The translations under genes were made by a program, and so were the position numbers. Below, one piece after another: positions 23,260 through 31,817 of a stretch of 32,336 bases of DNA. Under the pieces are notes generated by a model, which worked only from the letters and a program-made list of their open reading frames with translations, was not told where the DNA came from and made no database searches. Every line of letters starts with the position of its first letter. Position 1 is the first letter of the stretch. The stretch comes from CAJXZP01 sp047610145 (GTDB lineage Bacteria > Bacteroidota > Bacteroidia > Flavobacteriales_G > Salibacteraceae): positions 1 through 32,336 of the forward strand of contig JBLFZF010000025.1 of assembly GCA_047610145.1 (NCBI GenBank), written 5' to 3'.

Positions 23260-24264
23260 ATGAATAAACGGAGTGTATTTGTAACAGGAGGTACTGGATT
23301 AATAGGATCACATTTGCTATTGAACTTAGTCAAAAGTGGAGAAAATATCCGGGCTTTAAGACGTGAATCGTCTCAGCTAGATGCCGTAAAAAAGGTTTTT
23401 GCTCACTATGGCTTGGAGTCTTTATTTTCAAAGGTAGATTGGATAGTGGGTGATATTACCGATGTGGTTTCTTTAGAAGAAGCTTTAAATGGAGTTACCC
23501 ATGTGTATCATGCAGCGGCCTTGGTTTCTTTTGACCCTAAGCAAAAAAAACAGCTATACCAGATCAATATTAAGGGGACAGAAAATGTGGTAAATGCATG
23601 TATAAATAAAAAGATCACTAAATTGTGTTATGTCAGCTCTACAGCAGCTATCGGGAAATCGAAAGAGGGTGTAATAGTTACAGAAAAGAACAAATGGGAC
23701 GAAGAAGAAGTGACTTCCAATTACGCGATTAGTAAGCATTATGCAGAAAATGAGGTTTGGCGTGGAATAGCCGAGGGTTTACCCGCTGTTATGGTTAACC
23801 CTTGTGTGATTATTGGCCCAGGTGATGTAACGCGTTCTAGTGGAACGTTGTTTGGCACCCTTAAAAATGGATTGAGGTTTTATACTTCTGGATCCAATGC
23901 TTTTGTAGATGTACGGGATGTGGCAGACGCCATGATTATGCTAATGGAAAGTCCGCTAGAGGAGGAAAGGTTTTTATTGATTGGTGAGAATTTAACCTAT
24001 AAATCTTTATTTGAAAAGATAGCCAAATCACTGGGGGTAAAACCACCTACTATTTTGGTAAAAGGGTTTTTGGTAGATTTGGCTTGGCGAGTAGAAAAAA
24101 TAAAATCATTTATTACACGAAAAGCACCCATGGTGACTTCAGAATCTGCAAAGTCTGCGGTGAGCAATACGAGTTTTAGTAATCAAAAGATGATTGATGC
24201 CACTGGCTTTAGTTTTAGAAGTATAGATGAAGCCACCCAAAATACGGGCAGCTTTTACAAATAG
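23260..24264 (+). CDS. NAD(P)-dependent epimerase/dehydratase (extended SDR)
   Basis: 334 residues. The Rossmann motif GGTGLIG is at 10-16, the acidic GDITD near 64-68, the catalytic Ser in YVSSTAAIG (~127) and the Tyr155-x-x-x-Lys159 pair in YAISK. It fits the dihydroflavonol-4-reductase-like group of extended SDRs, as judged by HVYHAAALVSF and VNPCVIIGPGD. It is cytoplasmic; the substrate is not identifiable. The stop is 1 bp from the convergent adaptor gene end at 24266. A -7-like element precedes it. Confidence 0.92.
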   Translation: MNKRSVFVTGGTGLIGSHLLLNLVKSGENIRALRRESSQLDAVKKVFAHYGLESLFSKVDWIVGDITDVVSLEEALNGVTHVYHAAALVSFDPKQKKQLYQINIKGTENVVNACINKKITKLCYVSSTAAIGKSKEGVIVTEKNKWDEEEVTSNYAISKHYAENEVWRGIAEGLPAVMVNPCVIIGPGDVTRSSGTLFGTLKNGLRFYTSGSNAFVDVRDVADAMIMLMESPLEEERFLLIGENLTYKSLFEKIAKSLGVKPPTILVKGFLVDLAWRVEKIKSFITRKAPMVTSESAKSAVSNTSFSNQKMIDATGFSFRSIDEATQNTGSFYK

Positions 24265-24265
24265 A

Positions 24266-25366
24266 TTATTCCATCACCATTTCTTGACGACCACGTAGTT
24301 CAGAATCGGATGTAATACCTTCCTTGATTTCAACAATAATTCCATCGGATAAACCGACTTGAATTTCCGTGCGATCAAAAAATTGTGGTGTAGACTGTAC
24401 GTAAACAAACGCAGAATCACCCACATATTCTACTAAACTTTCTTTGACAACTAAAGTAGAATCTACTTTTTCAAGCATAATAGAGGCATTAGAGCTATAC
24501 CCGCTTCTAATGAAATTTGCGTGTAAATCTGCGGGATTGATTTTGGCCTTAATTTCAAATTGAATAGCGCCATTTTCAGCCACTCCTTTTGGGGCAATAT
24601 ATTCTAATACGGCTCCTAAGGTAAGATCTTGCAGAGCGCCAATAGTTAAAATTAATTCCATTCCCTCAACTACTTTACCCACTTCTGATTCATCAAGTTT
24701 ACCTAAGAAAATCATATCGGTCATGTCGGCTACAGATGCAATGGTGGTTCCCTCATTGAACGTATTAGATTCAATTACTTGGTTTCCTTCTTTCACTGGA
24801 ACATCTAATACCATTCCGGAAATGGTGCTTTTTATTAGTGTGTTTGAAGAGCTTTTACTGCTTTTACTCGCTCCTTCACGAATAATTTGAAGGTTGTCTT
24901 CGGCAGCTATTACTTCTAATTTAGCGTTCTTTAAAGCCACTTCTACTGGTTGAAAACTGGCTTTAGATATCACCCCATCGGAAAACAATTTTTGGTTTCT
25001 GGTAAAATCCAATTGTGCATTTTCCAAGTCTATTTTTGAACGTTGAACCCGGTTTTGGGCATTGTTAAGGCTAACCATATTAGGAATGATTTTGACACGT
25101 GCAATAATGTCTCCTTTTTTAATCATGCTTCCAGCTTCTACATATACTTTATCAATAATTCCTGAAACAACAGGTTTGATGAGTATTTCCTTTCGGGGAA
25201 CAACAGATCCTGCAGCTACCGTTTTTTTGTAGACATCACTTTGAAATGGTTTTTCAATTTGATAGCTGGTTTCTGGAGCTTCATTTTTCATGTATAAGAA
25301 ATACAAGGTGTATCCGAAGAGTCCAAAAATGGCGATAAGTACGCCTATTCTAATTACTAATTTCAT
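24266..25366 (-). CDS. Periplasmic adaptor (membrane-fusion protein) of MacAB-type exporter
   Basis: 366 residues. One N-terminal membrane anchor (VIRIGVLIAIFGLFGYTLYFL). A split lipoyl-like domain follows (EILIKPVVSGIIDKVYVEAG, later SGMVLDVPVKEGNQV), around a helical hairpin of ~60 residues (NAQNRVQRSKIDLENAQ, KNAKLEVIAAEDNLQ), then beta-barrel and membrane-proximal domains. It links the inner-membrane ABC complex to an outer-membrane channel, as in MacA. It is the last gene of the operon, 9 bp after the second permease. No TolC-like gene is in the window. Confidence 0.93.
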   Translation of the reverse strand: MKLVIRIGVLIAIFGLFGYTLYFLYMKNEAPETSYQIEKPFQSDVYKKTVAAGSVVPRKEILIKPVVSGIIDKVYVEAGSMIKKGDIIARVKIIPNMVSLNNAQNRVQRSKIDLENAQLDFTRNQKLFSDGVISKASFQPVEVALKNAKLEVIAAEDNLQIIREGASKSSKSSSNTLIKSTISGMVLDVPVKEGNQVIESNTFNEGTTIASVADMTDMIFLGKLDESEVGKVVEGMELILTIGALQDLTLGAVLEYIAPKGVAENGAIQFEIKAKINPADLHANFIRSGYSSNASIMLEKVDSTLVVKESLVEYVGDSAFVYVQSTPQFFDRTEIQVGLSDGIIVEIKEGITSDSELRGRQEMVME

Positions 25367-25375
25367 ATCTAACTG

Positions 25376-26617
25376 TTATTCGTTTCTTAATGCGTCTATG
25401 GGTTTAATATTTACGGCCCGTAAAGAAGGTATTACTCCGGCAAATACACCAGATATAATCAAAATACTAAAAGCAATAAATACGGTTGAAAATTGTACTT
25501 CTGGATTAGCGAAGTAATCATGTTGAATATACGGACCAGCAATTTCTAAGAGCCATACCCCGGCTATTATTCCAATAATTCCACTAAAAGTAGTTAGAAT
25601 CATAGACTCTAAAACTATTTGAGTCACAATAGAAGTTGGCGTAGCTCCAAGAGCGCGTCTTACTCCAATTTCTTGCGTTCGTTCTCTAATAATGATGAGC
25701 ATAATATTAGAAATACCAATAACCCCGGCCAACAAGGTTAGGGTACCTACAAACCAGGATAAAGCTTGAATTCCGGTAAAGATCATATTGAATTTTTCTA
25801 CTTCTTTTTCCATATTCCAACCTCCAATTGCTCGGGGGTCATCGGGATGAACATCATGTCGTTTTTTTAATATTTGTTTGGCTTCTTCTTCAATACCACT
25901 AATACTTAATCCTTTTTGGCTAGTCAATGTAAACCATTGTACGGAATTACCTTGATTAAACGCTTTTTGAAATGTAGTAAATGGAATGTAAATAGAACGA
26001 TCTTCATTTTCAGAATCATCACCATTTAAACCAGAGTGAAACGTACCCACCACTTGAAAGTAAACCCCATTTATTTGAATGTATTTGCCAATAGGATCTT
26101 CTTCCGGAAACAACACGGCAGTCGTGATTTTACCAATAACACATACTTTTCGATACTCGTTTAGGTCTCGATCATTTAAAAAACGACCTGTTTGCATTTT
26201 CAGTAACTTGATGAATTCCACTGCAGGGGCAAATCCGTTGACCTCAAATGCGCCTGTTTTATTTTTATAGGTCACGTTATTAGCCCCTCGCCATCCACCT
26301 AACTGTAGTCCAGGTGAAATGAGATCTAAGCCTTCAATCTCCATTAATGCCTCTGTATCGTCATTATTTAGGCTAAACCAACGATTTTTCTTAAATCCTT
26401 TGTAGGGCATGGAGGTGGTATTAGACCACATAAAAACACTATTCGCTACTCGGCCAGAGAAATCACTTTGCACTCCATTTTGAAGTCCAGAACCAGCACC
26501 TAGCATGACAATAAGCATAATGATTCCCCAAATCACCCCAAAAGCGGTAAGCGCACTACGCAATTTATTCTTGCTTAGTGTTTGGTAAATTTCGGCCCAT
26601 CTATCAATATCAAACAT
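25376..26617 (-). CDS. MacB/FtsX-type ABC transporter permease (second of two)
   Basis: 413 residues. Topology is one N-terminal membrane helix (ALTAFGVIWGIIMLIVML), a ~220-residue periplasmic MacB core and three C-terminal helices (TLLAGVIGISNIMLIII, IIGIIAGVWLLE, FSILIISGVFAGVIP). The diagnostic signature RTQEIGVRRALGA is present. It lies 2 bp from the upstream permease and is a paralog of it, so the pair probably forms a heterodimer. No ATPase domain is fused, unlike MacB of enterobacteria. Confidence 0.94.
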   Translation of the reverse strand: MFDIDRWAEIYQTLSKNKLRSALTAFGVIWGIIMLIVMLGAGSGLQNGVQSDFSGRVANSVFMWSNTTSMPYKGFKKNRWFSLNNDDTEALMEIEGLDLISPGLQLGGWRGANNVTYKNKTGAFEVNGFAPAVEFIKLLKMQTGRFLNDRDLNEYRKVCVIGKITTAVLFPEEDPIGKYIQINGVYFQVVGTFHSGLNGDDSENEDRSIYIPFTTFQKAFNQGNSVQWFTLTSQKGLSISGIEEEAKQILKKRHDVHPDDPRAIGGWNMEKEVEKFNMIFTGIQALSWFVGTLTLLAGVIGISNIMLIIIRERTQEIGVRRALGATPTSIVTQIVLESMILTTFSGIIGIIAGVWLLEIAGPYIQHDYFANPEVQFSTVFIAFSILIISGVFAGVIPSLRAVNIKPIDALRNE

Positions 26618-26619
26618 AA

Positions 26620-27849
26620 TTATTCGTCTCTTAGGGCTACAATAGGTTTCACTTTAGCTGCTTGTATGGCCGGAATTAATCCGGCTATACTCCCAGCAAC
26701 TACTAATACGAGAGTAGAAAACATGGCGACATTAAAATCAACTCCGGGGTTTAAAAATGTATTGGGATCGGAAGCTAAACCAGAGATATATTCTAATGAA
26801 AATACACCTAATACTAGTCCCGTATATCCGGCAACAGTTGTGATAACTACAGCCTCCATTAAAATCATAGAAACTACCGATAATGGGGTGGCTCCTAATG
26901 CTTTTCTAACCCCAATTTCTTTGGTTCTCTCTTTAACTGTAATCATCATGATATTACTAATACCAACGACACCCGCAATAATAGTCATGATACCGATAAT
27001 CCAAACAAAAGCATTTATTCCAGTAAAAATCCCGGTAAACATTTTGTATTCTTCTGCGTTATTGGAAATGTATAAAGCACGTGAATCGTTCGGGTCAAAA
27101 ACCAATTTATCGGAGAGTAACTTCCGGGTTTCTTCTACCATTTGGTCAACTCGCTGCTCGGATGCATCGCCTGTAGTAAACATTATTCTATCTAAACGAC
27201 CTTTTACATTAAATACCAATTGCGCTGTTGAAACAGGGATGTATACCATCTTGTTTTCCCAGCGACTTCCAACATCGTTAAAAGTTCCAATAACCTTATA
27301 CATCACTCCCCATATGGAGATGTATTCACCTAAAGGGTTTTCTTTCCCGAATAACTCAGTCAGTGCATCGTTGCCAATAACACACACCTTCCCTTTTTCT
27401 TTTACATCATTATCGTTGATGAAACGGCCTAGTAAAACAATGGTGTTTTCTAAAATTTGATGATCCGGGTGAACTCCACGTATGGGTAAGTTAGCTGTTT
27501 TTTCATTGAAATTCATGTCGGCTCCCCAAATGGCAACTCTACCGGTGATATGATCAATATCCTCAAAGGTGTTTTCAATCAGTTCATATTCTTCGGTAGT
27601 CATTTCTATAGGACGATTAGGTTTCATCCCTTTATATTCCATTCCTGTACTTCCAGTACGTAACCACACACTATTTACGGCATCATCTTTAAACTGAGTC
27701 TCGAAACCATTTCGTAGTCCTTGTCCCGCGCCTAACAAAAGTATAAGCATAAAAATTCCCCACGAAACCGAAAATGCCGTTAGAAAGGTGCGCAATTTAT
27801 TGGCCCTAACTACCTCAAATATCTCTTGCCATTTGTCTATATCGAACAT
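26620..27849 (-). CDS. MacB/FtsX-type ABC transporter permease (first of two)
   Basis: 409 residues with the same layout as its neighbour: an N-terminal helix (FLTAFSVSWGIFMLILLL), the periplasmic MacB core domain and three C-terminal helices. The signature KERTKEIGVRKALGA precedes the second helix, and the end reads KPIVALRDE. It lies 21 bp downstream of the ATPase gene. Substrate unknown; such exporters move peptides, lipoproteins or macrolides. Confidence 0.94.
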   Translation of the reverse strand: MFDIDKWQEIFEVVRANKLRTFLTAFSVSWGIFMLILLLGAGQGLRNGFETQFKDDAVNSVWLRTGSTGMEYKGMKPNRPIEMTTEEYELIENTFEDIDHITGRVAIWGADMNFNEKTANLPIRGVHPDHQILENTIVLLGRFINDNDVKEKGKVCVIGNDALTELFGKENPLGEYISIWGVMYKVIGTFNDVGSRWENKMVYIPVSTAQLVFNVKGRLDRIMFTTGDASEQRVDQMVEETRKLLSDKLVFDPNDSRALYISNNAEEYKMFTGIFTGINAFVWIIGIMTIIAGVVGISNIMMITVKERTKEIGVRKALGATPLSVVSMILMEAVVITTVAGYTGLVLGVFSLEYISGLASDPNTFLNPGVDFNVAMFSTLVLVVAGSIAGLIPAIQAAKVKPIVALRDE

Positions 27850-27870
27850 GGGTTTTTGTGCAGTAAATGC

Positions 27871-28560
27871 TTAATTTATTTCAATAAAATTTTTGGCCAC
27901 CGTCATCACTTCGCCATCTTTTAATACGATATTTCGATCTGTAGCATCCGCAATATCTTGCTCATGGGTAACGATAATAATGGTTATTCCTTCTTTATTG
28001 ATTTCTCTAAGTAGTTTCATTACATCTTCCGATGTTTTACTATCTAAAGCGCCCGTAGGTTCATCGGCTAAAATGACTTTAGGGTTGGAGATTAACGCGC
28101 GCGCAATGGCCACTCTTTGTTTTTGGCCACCACTCAGTTCGTTGGGCATATGATTTGCCCAATCCTTTAAGCCCACACGATCTAGGTAGTCTAAGGCCAT
28201 GGCGTTTCTTTTCTTCCGACTAATCCCTTTATAGTATAAAGGTAAAGCCACGTTTTCCATGGCATTTTTAAAAGAAATAAGGTTAAATGATTGGAAAATA
28301 AAGCCAATCATTTTATTTCGGTATCTAGCCGCTTTGGTTTCACTCATTTCTAAAATGAGGTCTGTATTTAAGTGATACTCACCTGAGTCGTATGTGTCTA
28401 AAATACCTAAAATATTAAGCAAAGTGGATTTACCCGAACCCGATGAGCCCATAATGGAAACCATTTCACCTTCTTTAATATGAAGGTCTACATTTTTCAA
28501 TACCTGAAGGCTATTTTGGCCAACTTGGTAGGATTTATTTATTCCAGTTAATTGTATCAC
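27871..28560 (-). CDS. ABC transporter ATP-binding protein (MacB/LolD-type)
   Basis: 229 residues. Walker A GSSGSGKST at 38-46, Q-loop Gln90, signature LSGGQ at 142-146, Walker B VILADE at 162-167, D-loop SALD-type ALDS and His in VTHEQD. It belongs to the LolD/MacB ATPase class. The start is GTG 28560; no in-frame ATG is nearby. It heads the four-gene export operon (ATPase, two permeases, adaptor), divergent from the LuxR-type gene. Confidence 0.96.
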   Translation of the reverse strand: MIQLTGINKSYQVGQNSLQVLKNVDLHIKEGEMVSIMGSSGSGKSTLLNILGILDTYDSGEYHLNTDLILEMSETKAARYRNKMIGFIFQSFNLISFKNAMENVALPLYYKGISRKKRNAMALDYLDRVGLKDWANHMPNELSGGQKQRVAIARALISNPKVILADEPTGALDSKTSEDVMKLLREINKEGITIIIVTHEQDIADATDRNIVLKDGEVMTVAKNFIEIN

Positions 28561-28730
28561 GCTACAAGATTAAGGTTTTAAAAGAAGGAAAACTACAATT
28601 TTTAATTAACGGTAATATTTAAGTGTTATGCGGTTAATGTTCTATTCCTAAATGTTAATTTTATTTCATTTACTTTTAATGAGGATTATTTTTAAGTTTT
28701 GTCTATTTTTCCGGCTGCGAAAACTACGGC

Positions 28731-29408
28731 ATGCAAACAACCTATTTATCTGTCCTTTCTACCGATTCTGATATACTTAATCTAGCTAGAATTATTATTA
28801 AAGAATCTCGGTTCAAAATGGGATATATAGGTTCTGAAAACGAAGGGATAAAGGATTTCATTCAATACTCCGAAGATAAAAAGCACCTGTTATTTTTAAA
28901 ACCAGCAATCAACTTTATGAATGTAAGTAGCCCAGATAATTTGAAAAAAGTGGGTATTGTAGACGTAGTTATTTTAGGAGCGGAACTACCGATAGATTTA
29001 ATTGGCTTTGTTCAAGAGTATAAGATCGCTGGATTTATATCACCCGAAGAGCTTACTGAAGCAAGTATTATAAAAATGCTCTTAGATATTGAGGATCACG
29101 GGTATTTTGCAAATCAGCATATTCCTGCGAATTATTGGATAAATAAGTTACCGTACAAATTTCCGAGACGAAAGCCTGTTTTGACTCCTTTAGAAGAACA
29201 GGTATTAAAGCTGTTGTGCCATAATCTAACCGTAAAGGAAATTAGTGTGGCATTGGGTAAAAATGAACCCGCTATACGCGCGCACATTAGTAATTTAAGA
29301 GAAAAATTATTTGCGAAGTCATTACTAGAAATAGTAGTTATTGCCATGGCTAATATGTGGGTTAAAATTGATCCAAAACTCACTTCTAGTTCTAGCCCTT
29401 TTTTGTAA
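28731..29408 (+). CDS. LuxR-type regulator with a degenerate receiver-like domain
   Basis: 225 residues. Residues ~149-205 are a LuxR/NarL-type helix-turn-helix (LTPLEEQVLKLLCHNLTVKEIS, then AIRAHISNLREKLF). The first ~125 residues have the layout of a response-regulator receiver (LSVLSTDSDILN near the start, DVVILGAE, GFISPEELTE), but the strand where the phospho-acceptor Asp should sit reads HLLFLKP, with Lys57 in its place. It would then not be controlled by ordinary phosphorylation. It is divergent from the ABC exporter operon (170-bp shared intergenic region), which it may control; that is inference. Confidence 0.85.
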   Translation: MQTTYLSVLSTDSDILNLARIIIKESRFKMGYIGSENEGIKDFIQYSEDKKHLLFLKPAINFMNVSSPDNLKKVGIVDVVILGAELPIDLIGFVQEYKIAGFISPEELTEASIIKMLLDIEDHGYFANQHIPANYWINKLPYKFPRRKPVLTPLEEQVLKLLCHNLTVKEISVALGKNEPAIRAHISNLREKLFAKSLLEIVVIAMANMWVKIDPKLTSSSSPFL

Positions 29409-29480
29409 AAAATGATAGTTTGACCCATTAGTGATACAAATCACCTTAAAAAATCGAAATTTATTCAAGAAAACTCCCAA

Positions 29481-29501
29481 AACCTATCCGCAGGATAGGT
29501 T
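29481..29501. repeat. Perfect inverted repeat
   Basis: AACCTATCC (29481-29489) and GGATAGGTT (29493-29501) pair fully across a 3-base GCA loop. It lies 73 bp after the LuxR-type gene stop. No U-tract follows, so it is more likely a dispersed palindrome or RNA structure than a terminator. Confidence 0.6.
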
Positions 29502-29646
29502 GAGTCAGCTGGCATTTATTTTACTATTGCGTTAGATGGATGTTTCATGATAAATTTTAGTGTTGTTTTAAAATTACAAACTGAGTTAATTTGTCTTCCT
29601 CAACCAACTACTTAATTATACGTTTATATCTACTTAATCCTTATAT

Positions 29647-29694
29647 AAGACTACAAACTCGGTTTCACTCACCTGATTTTGTGGTCTTTTTTTT
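29647..29694 (+). terminator. Rho-independent terminator
   Basis: AAGACTACAAA (29647-29657) pairs with TTTGTGGTCTT (29678-29688) with one G-U pair, and six further T follow. It would end plus-strand transcription 240 bp beyond the LuxR-type gene or end an independent small RNA. Confidence 0.6.
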
Positions 29695-29906
29695 GATCTA
29701 AATATTGCGGTGTCAGTGTAGGTGAAAATCGGGGATAACTACTATTATTTTTAATTGGAGCAAGGCCTGTTTTAATGGCTATGAGATAAGTAGGAACACT
29801 TTTTGTCAACGAAAATGCATAAAGCAGGATTGCTTTCTACATTTTTTAAGTCCTGGGGTTAAAAATATCTATGAAATAGGAGGAGGATAGAAAAAGAACA
29901 AAACAT

Positions 29907-29942
29907 AAAAAAGTCCCGCTTGAATAATTTCAAGTGGGACTT
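29907..29942 (-). terminator. Rho-independent terminator of the Na/Pi cotransporter gene
   Basis: AAGTCCCGCTTGAA (29911-29924) pairs with TTCAAGTGGGACTT (29929-29942), with one wobble pair and a TAAT loop. Read on the minus strand it is followed by TTTTTTAT. It lies 18 bp after the stop at 29960. Confidence 0.85.
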
Positions 29943-29959
29943 TTAATTTACAGTCTTTT

Positions 29960-31648
29960 TTATTCGTTTCCGGCAAGACCTTCACTAATGTTTTCTGCGT
30001 AATCTGCTAAACGTTCACAGCTATTAAATAGTTCTGCGTACAGAATACCACCTCGCACATTGTATTCTCCTTCTTCAATTTTAGTCAAGTAGTTTTTACG
30101 TAGTTTTTTACGCATTTTGTCTACTTGATCTTCAACTTTATTGGCTTTTGAAAGGTCTTCTTTGTTAATGTCCCACTTTTCAAGATTCTCATTCATAACT
30201 TGAAGAGATTCTTTAACTAAGGATAATAATTCGTCTAATTTCTCTCTTTGCTCAGGAGTAAACCAAACTTTCTTTTTGTTTTTACTCATGATGGCTCTAC
30301 CCATAGAGACAAATATATCGGCAATATTTTCTAAATCATGAATTAAACCAAGCATCATTTGAACACTATCAGAGGAAGAGCGTGTTTGCTCTTGCTTACT
30401 CATTTTAGCTAAGAATTCAGAAATTTCTTCTTCTAAACGATCAGATACTTCTTCATATTTGACCAGCTTAGCGATTAGTTTTTCTCGTTTAACCTCTTCT
30501 TTTTCAGACATTAAACTTTCGAGGTATGTCATCATTTTGGTCACGTAACTACCCATACGAGTAATCTCGTTTCGAGCTTCCATTGCTGAAATTTCTGGGG
30601 TAATGATATTGGAAGAAATAAACTCTAGACTGAACTCTTCGTCTTCTTTGCCCTTAGACTTCACTAACTTGGTAGCTAATGTCACAAAATAGGGAACAAA
30701 GTTGATCATGATTAAAACATTAATCAAGTTAAACAGGGTATGGAATGTTGACAATGCCACTGGAATTGACCCCGGATTAGCATCTAAATTAGCTAAACTA
30801 TCAAACCCATTAATGTAAGCAATACCGTCTAAAAACCATGGGAATACTAAAACCATCCATCCTACTCCGACTACATTAAAGAGGGTGTGAATTTTGGCAG
30901 ATCTTTTGGCGTAAACGTTAGCCGCTAAAGAAGCCAACTCAGCGGTTATCGTAGTACCAATGTTTTCACCTAATACCATGGCTGCCGCAATTTCAAAACT
31001 AATCCAACCTTGAGCAGTCATGACTAGCGTGAGTGCCATGGTTGCAGAAGAGGATTGAATAACTACCGTTAAAATTCCCCCAATAATGATGAAAAGTAAA
31101 TAAGAGAAGTATCCCCAATCTGTGAAATCGGCTACAAAAGAAACTAACTCTGGATTGTGTTTAATATCTGGAACGGCTCCTTTTAGAAGGGTTAACCCAT
31201 AAAACAAAAGGGCAAACCCAATAATTGTTTCTCCCCAAAAGCGAATACGGGTACGTTTGAAAAATAACATGGGTACACCCACGGCTAAAATTGGAATAGC
31301 GATGGCCCCTAACTTTACTTTAAATCCTAAAATTGCCAAGAACCAAGCGGTAACAGTGGTTCCAATATTGGCTCCCATCATAATACCTGCCGACTCAGTA
31401 ATTGTTAAAAGTCCTGCGTTTACAAAACTCACCGTCATCACTGTTGTGGCAGATGACGACTGTACAATACCCGTAATTAAGAAACCGGTCATTACCCCAA
31501 ATACTCGATTCCGGGTCATACTACTTAAAATTCGTTGGAAACCGTCTCCAGCTGCCTTTTGAATTCCTTCACTCATTAGTTTCATTCCATACAAGAACAA
31601 GGCTAAAGACCCTAAGAGTGATAAAAAATCACCAATTGAATATTCCAT
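29960..31648 (-). CDS. Na/Pi cotransporter family protein with C-terminal PhoU-like domain
   Basis: 562 residues. Two Na_Pi_cotrans repeats carry the family hallmark QSSSAT twice (~63-68 and ~198-203), each followed by hydrophobic spans; GANIGTT and GENIGTT follow them. About eight membrane segments are present in the first ~330 residues. The remaining ~210 residues are charged helices of PhoU type (residues ~345-560), cytoplasmic. It should move phosphate with sodium. On the minus strand an exact -7 element TAGATTTG (31671-31678) lies 22 bp before the ATG. Terminator at 29907-29942. Confidence 0.94.
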   Translation of the reverse strand: MEYSIGDFLSLLGSLALFLYGMKLMSEGIQKAAGDGFQRILSSMTRNRVFGVMTGFLITGIVQSSSATTVMTVSFVNAGLLTITESAGIMMGANIGTTVTAWFLAILGFKVKLGAIAIPILAVGVPMLFFKRTRIRFWGETIIGFALLFYGLTLLKGAVPDIKHNPELVSFVADFTDWGYFSYLLFIIIGGILTVVIQSSSATMALTLVMTAQGWISFEIAAAMVLGENIGTTITAELASLAANVYAKRSAKIHTLFNVVGVGWMVLVFPWFLDGIAYINGFDSLANLDANPGSIPVALSTFHTLFNLINVLIMINFVPYFVTLATKLVKSKGKEDEEFSLEFISSNIITPEISAMEARNEITRMGSYVTKMMTYLESLMSEKEEVKREKLIAKLVKYEEVSDRLEEEISEFLAKMSKQEQTRSSSDSVQMMLGLIHDLENIADIFVSMGRAIMSKNKKKVWFTPEQREKLDELLSLVKESLQVMNENLEKWDINKEDLSKANKVEDQVDKMRKKLRKNYLTKIEEGEYNVRGGILYAELFNSCERLADYAENISEGLAGNE

Positions 31649-31670
31649 TATCTCCGATTATGTTACGTGG

Positions 31671-31678
31671 CAAATCTA
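31671..31678 (-). promoter_or_regulatory. Bacteroidota-type -7 promoter element for the Na/Pi gene
   Basis: The minus strand reads TAGATTTG, an exact TAnnTTTG match, ending 22 bp before the ATG at 31648. A clear -33 TTG at usual spacing is not visible. Confidence 0.45.
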
Positions 31679-31764
31679 TTTTACCAAAGTGAGTATTAAG
31701 TGAACGAAATGTTAAGGTAATATTAACAAATGCAAACCGTTAACGTTTAAGTAATTGATATATA

Positions 31765-31809
31765 GGCATATAAAAAAAATGATCTAATCAGATCGGTTTT
31801 TTATATGCC
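31765..31809. terminator. Bidirectional terminator-like hairpin downstream of the M24 aminopeptidase
   Basis: GGCATATAAAAAA (31765-31777) and TTTTTTATATGCC (31797-31809) pair perfectly, with an inner GATCT/AGATC stem. A/U tracts on both sides suit termination, mainly for the minus-strand aminopeptidase, whose stop is 8 bp away. Confidence 0.7.
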
Positions 31810-31817
31810 GTTTAATT

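Larger units (their letters stand above)
29409..29908. other. ~500-bp gene-free region with hairpins
   Basis: No coding frame is convincing on either strand. It contains a perfect 9-bp inverted repeat (29481-29501), a terminator-like hairpin with a U-tract (29647-29694) and ends at the terminator of the Na/Pi gene. The stretch from 29502 to 29694 could be a long 3' untranslated region or a small RNA. Confidence 0.5.

Noticed and set aside
26582..27460. 292-codon plus-strand open frame opposite the first permease
   Set aside because: It is antisense to a well-supported ABC permease gene with clear family motifs, shows no domain and has low-complexity Thr/Ile/Pro-rich translation.
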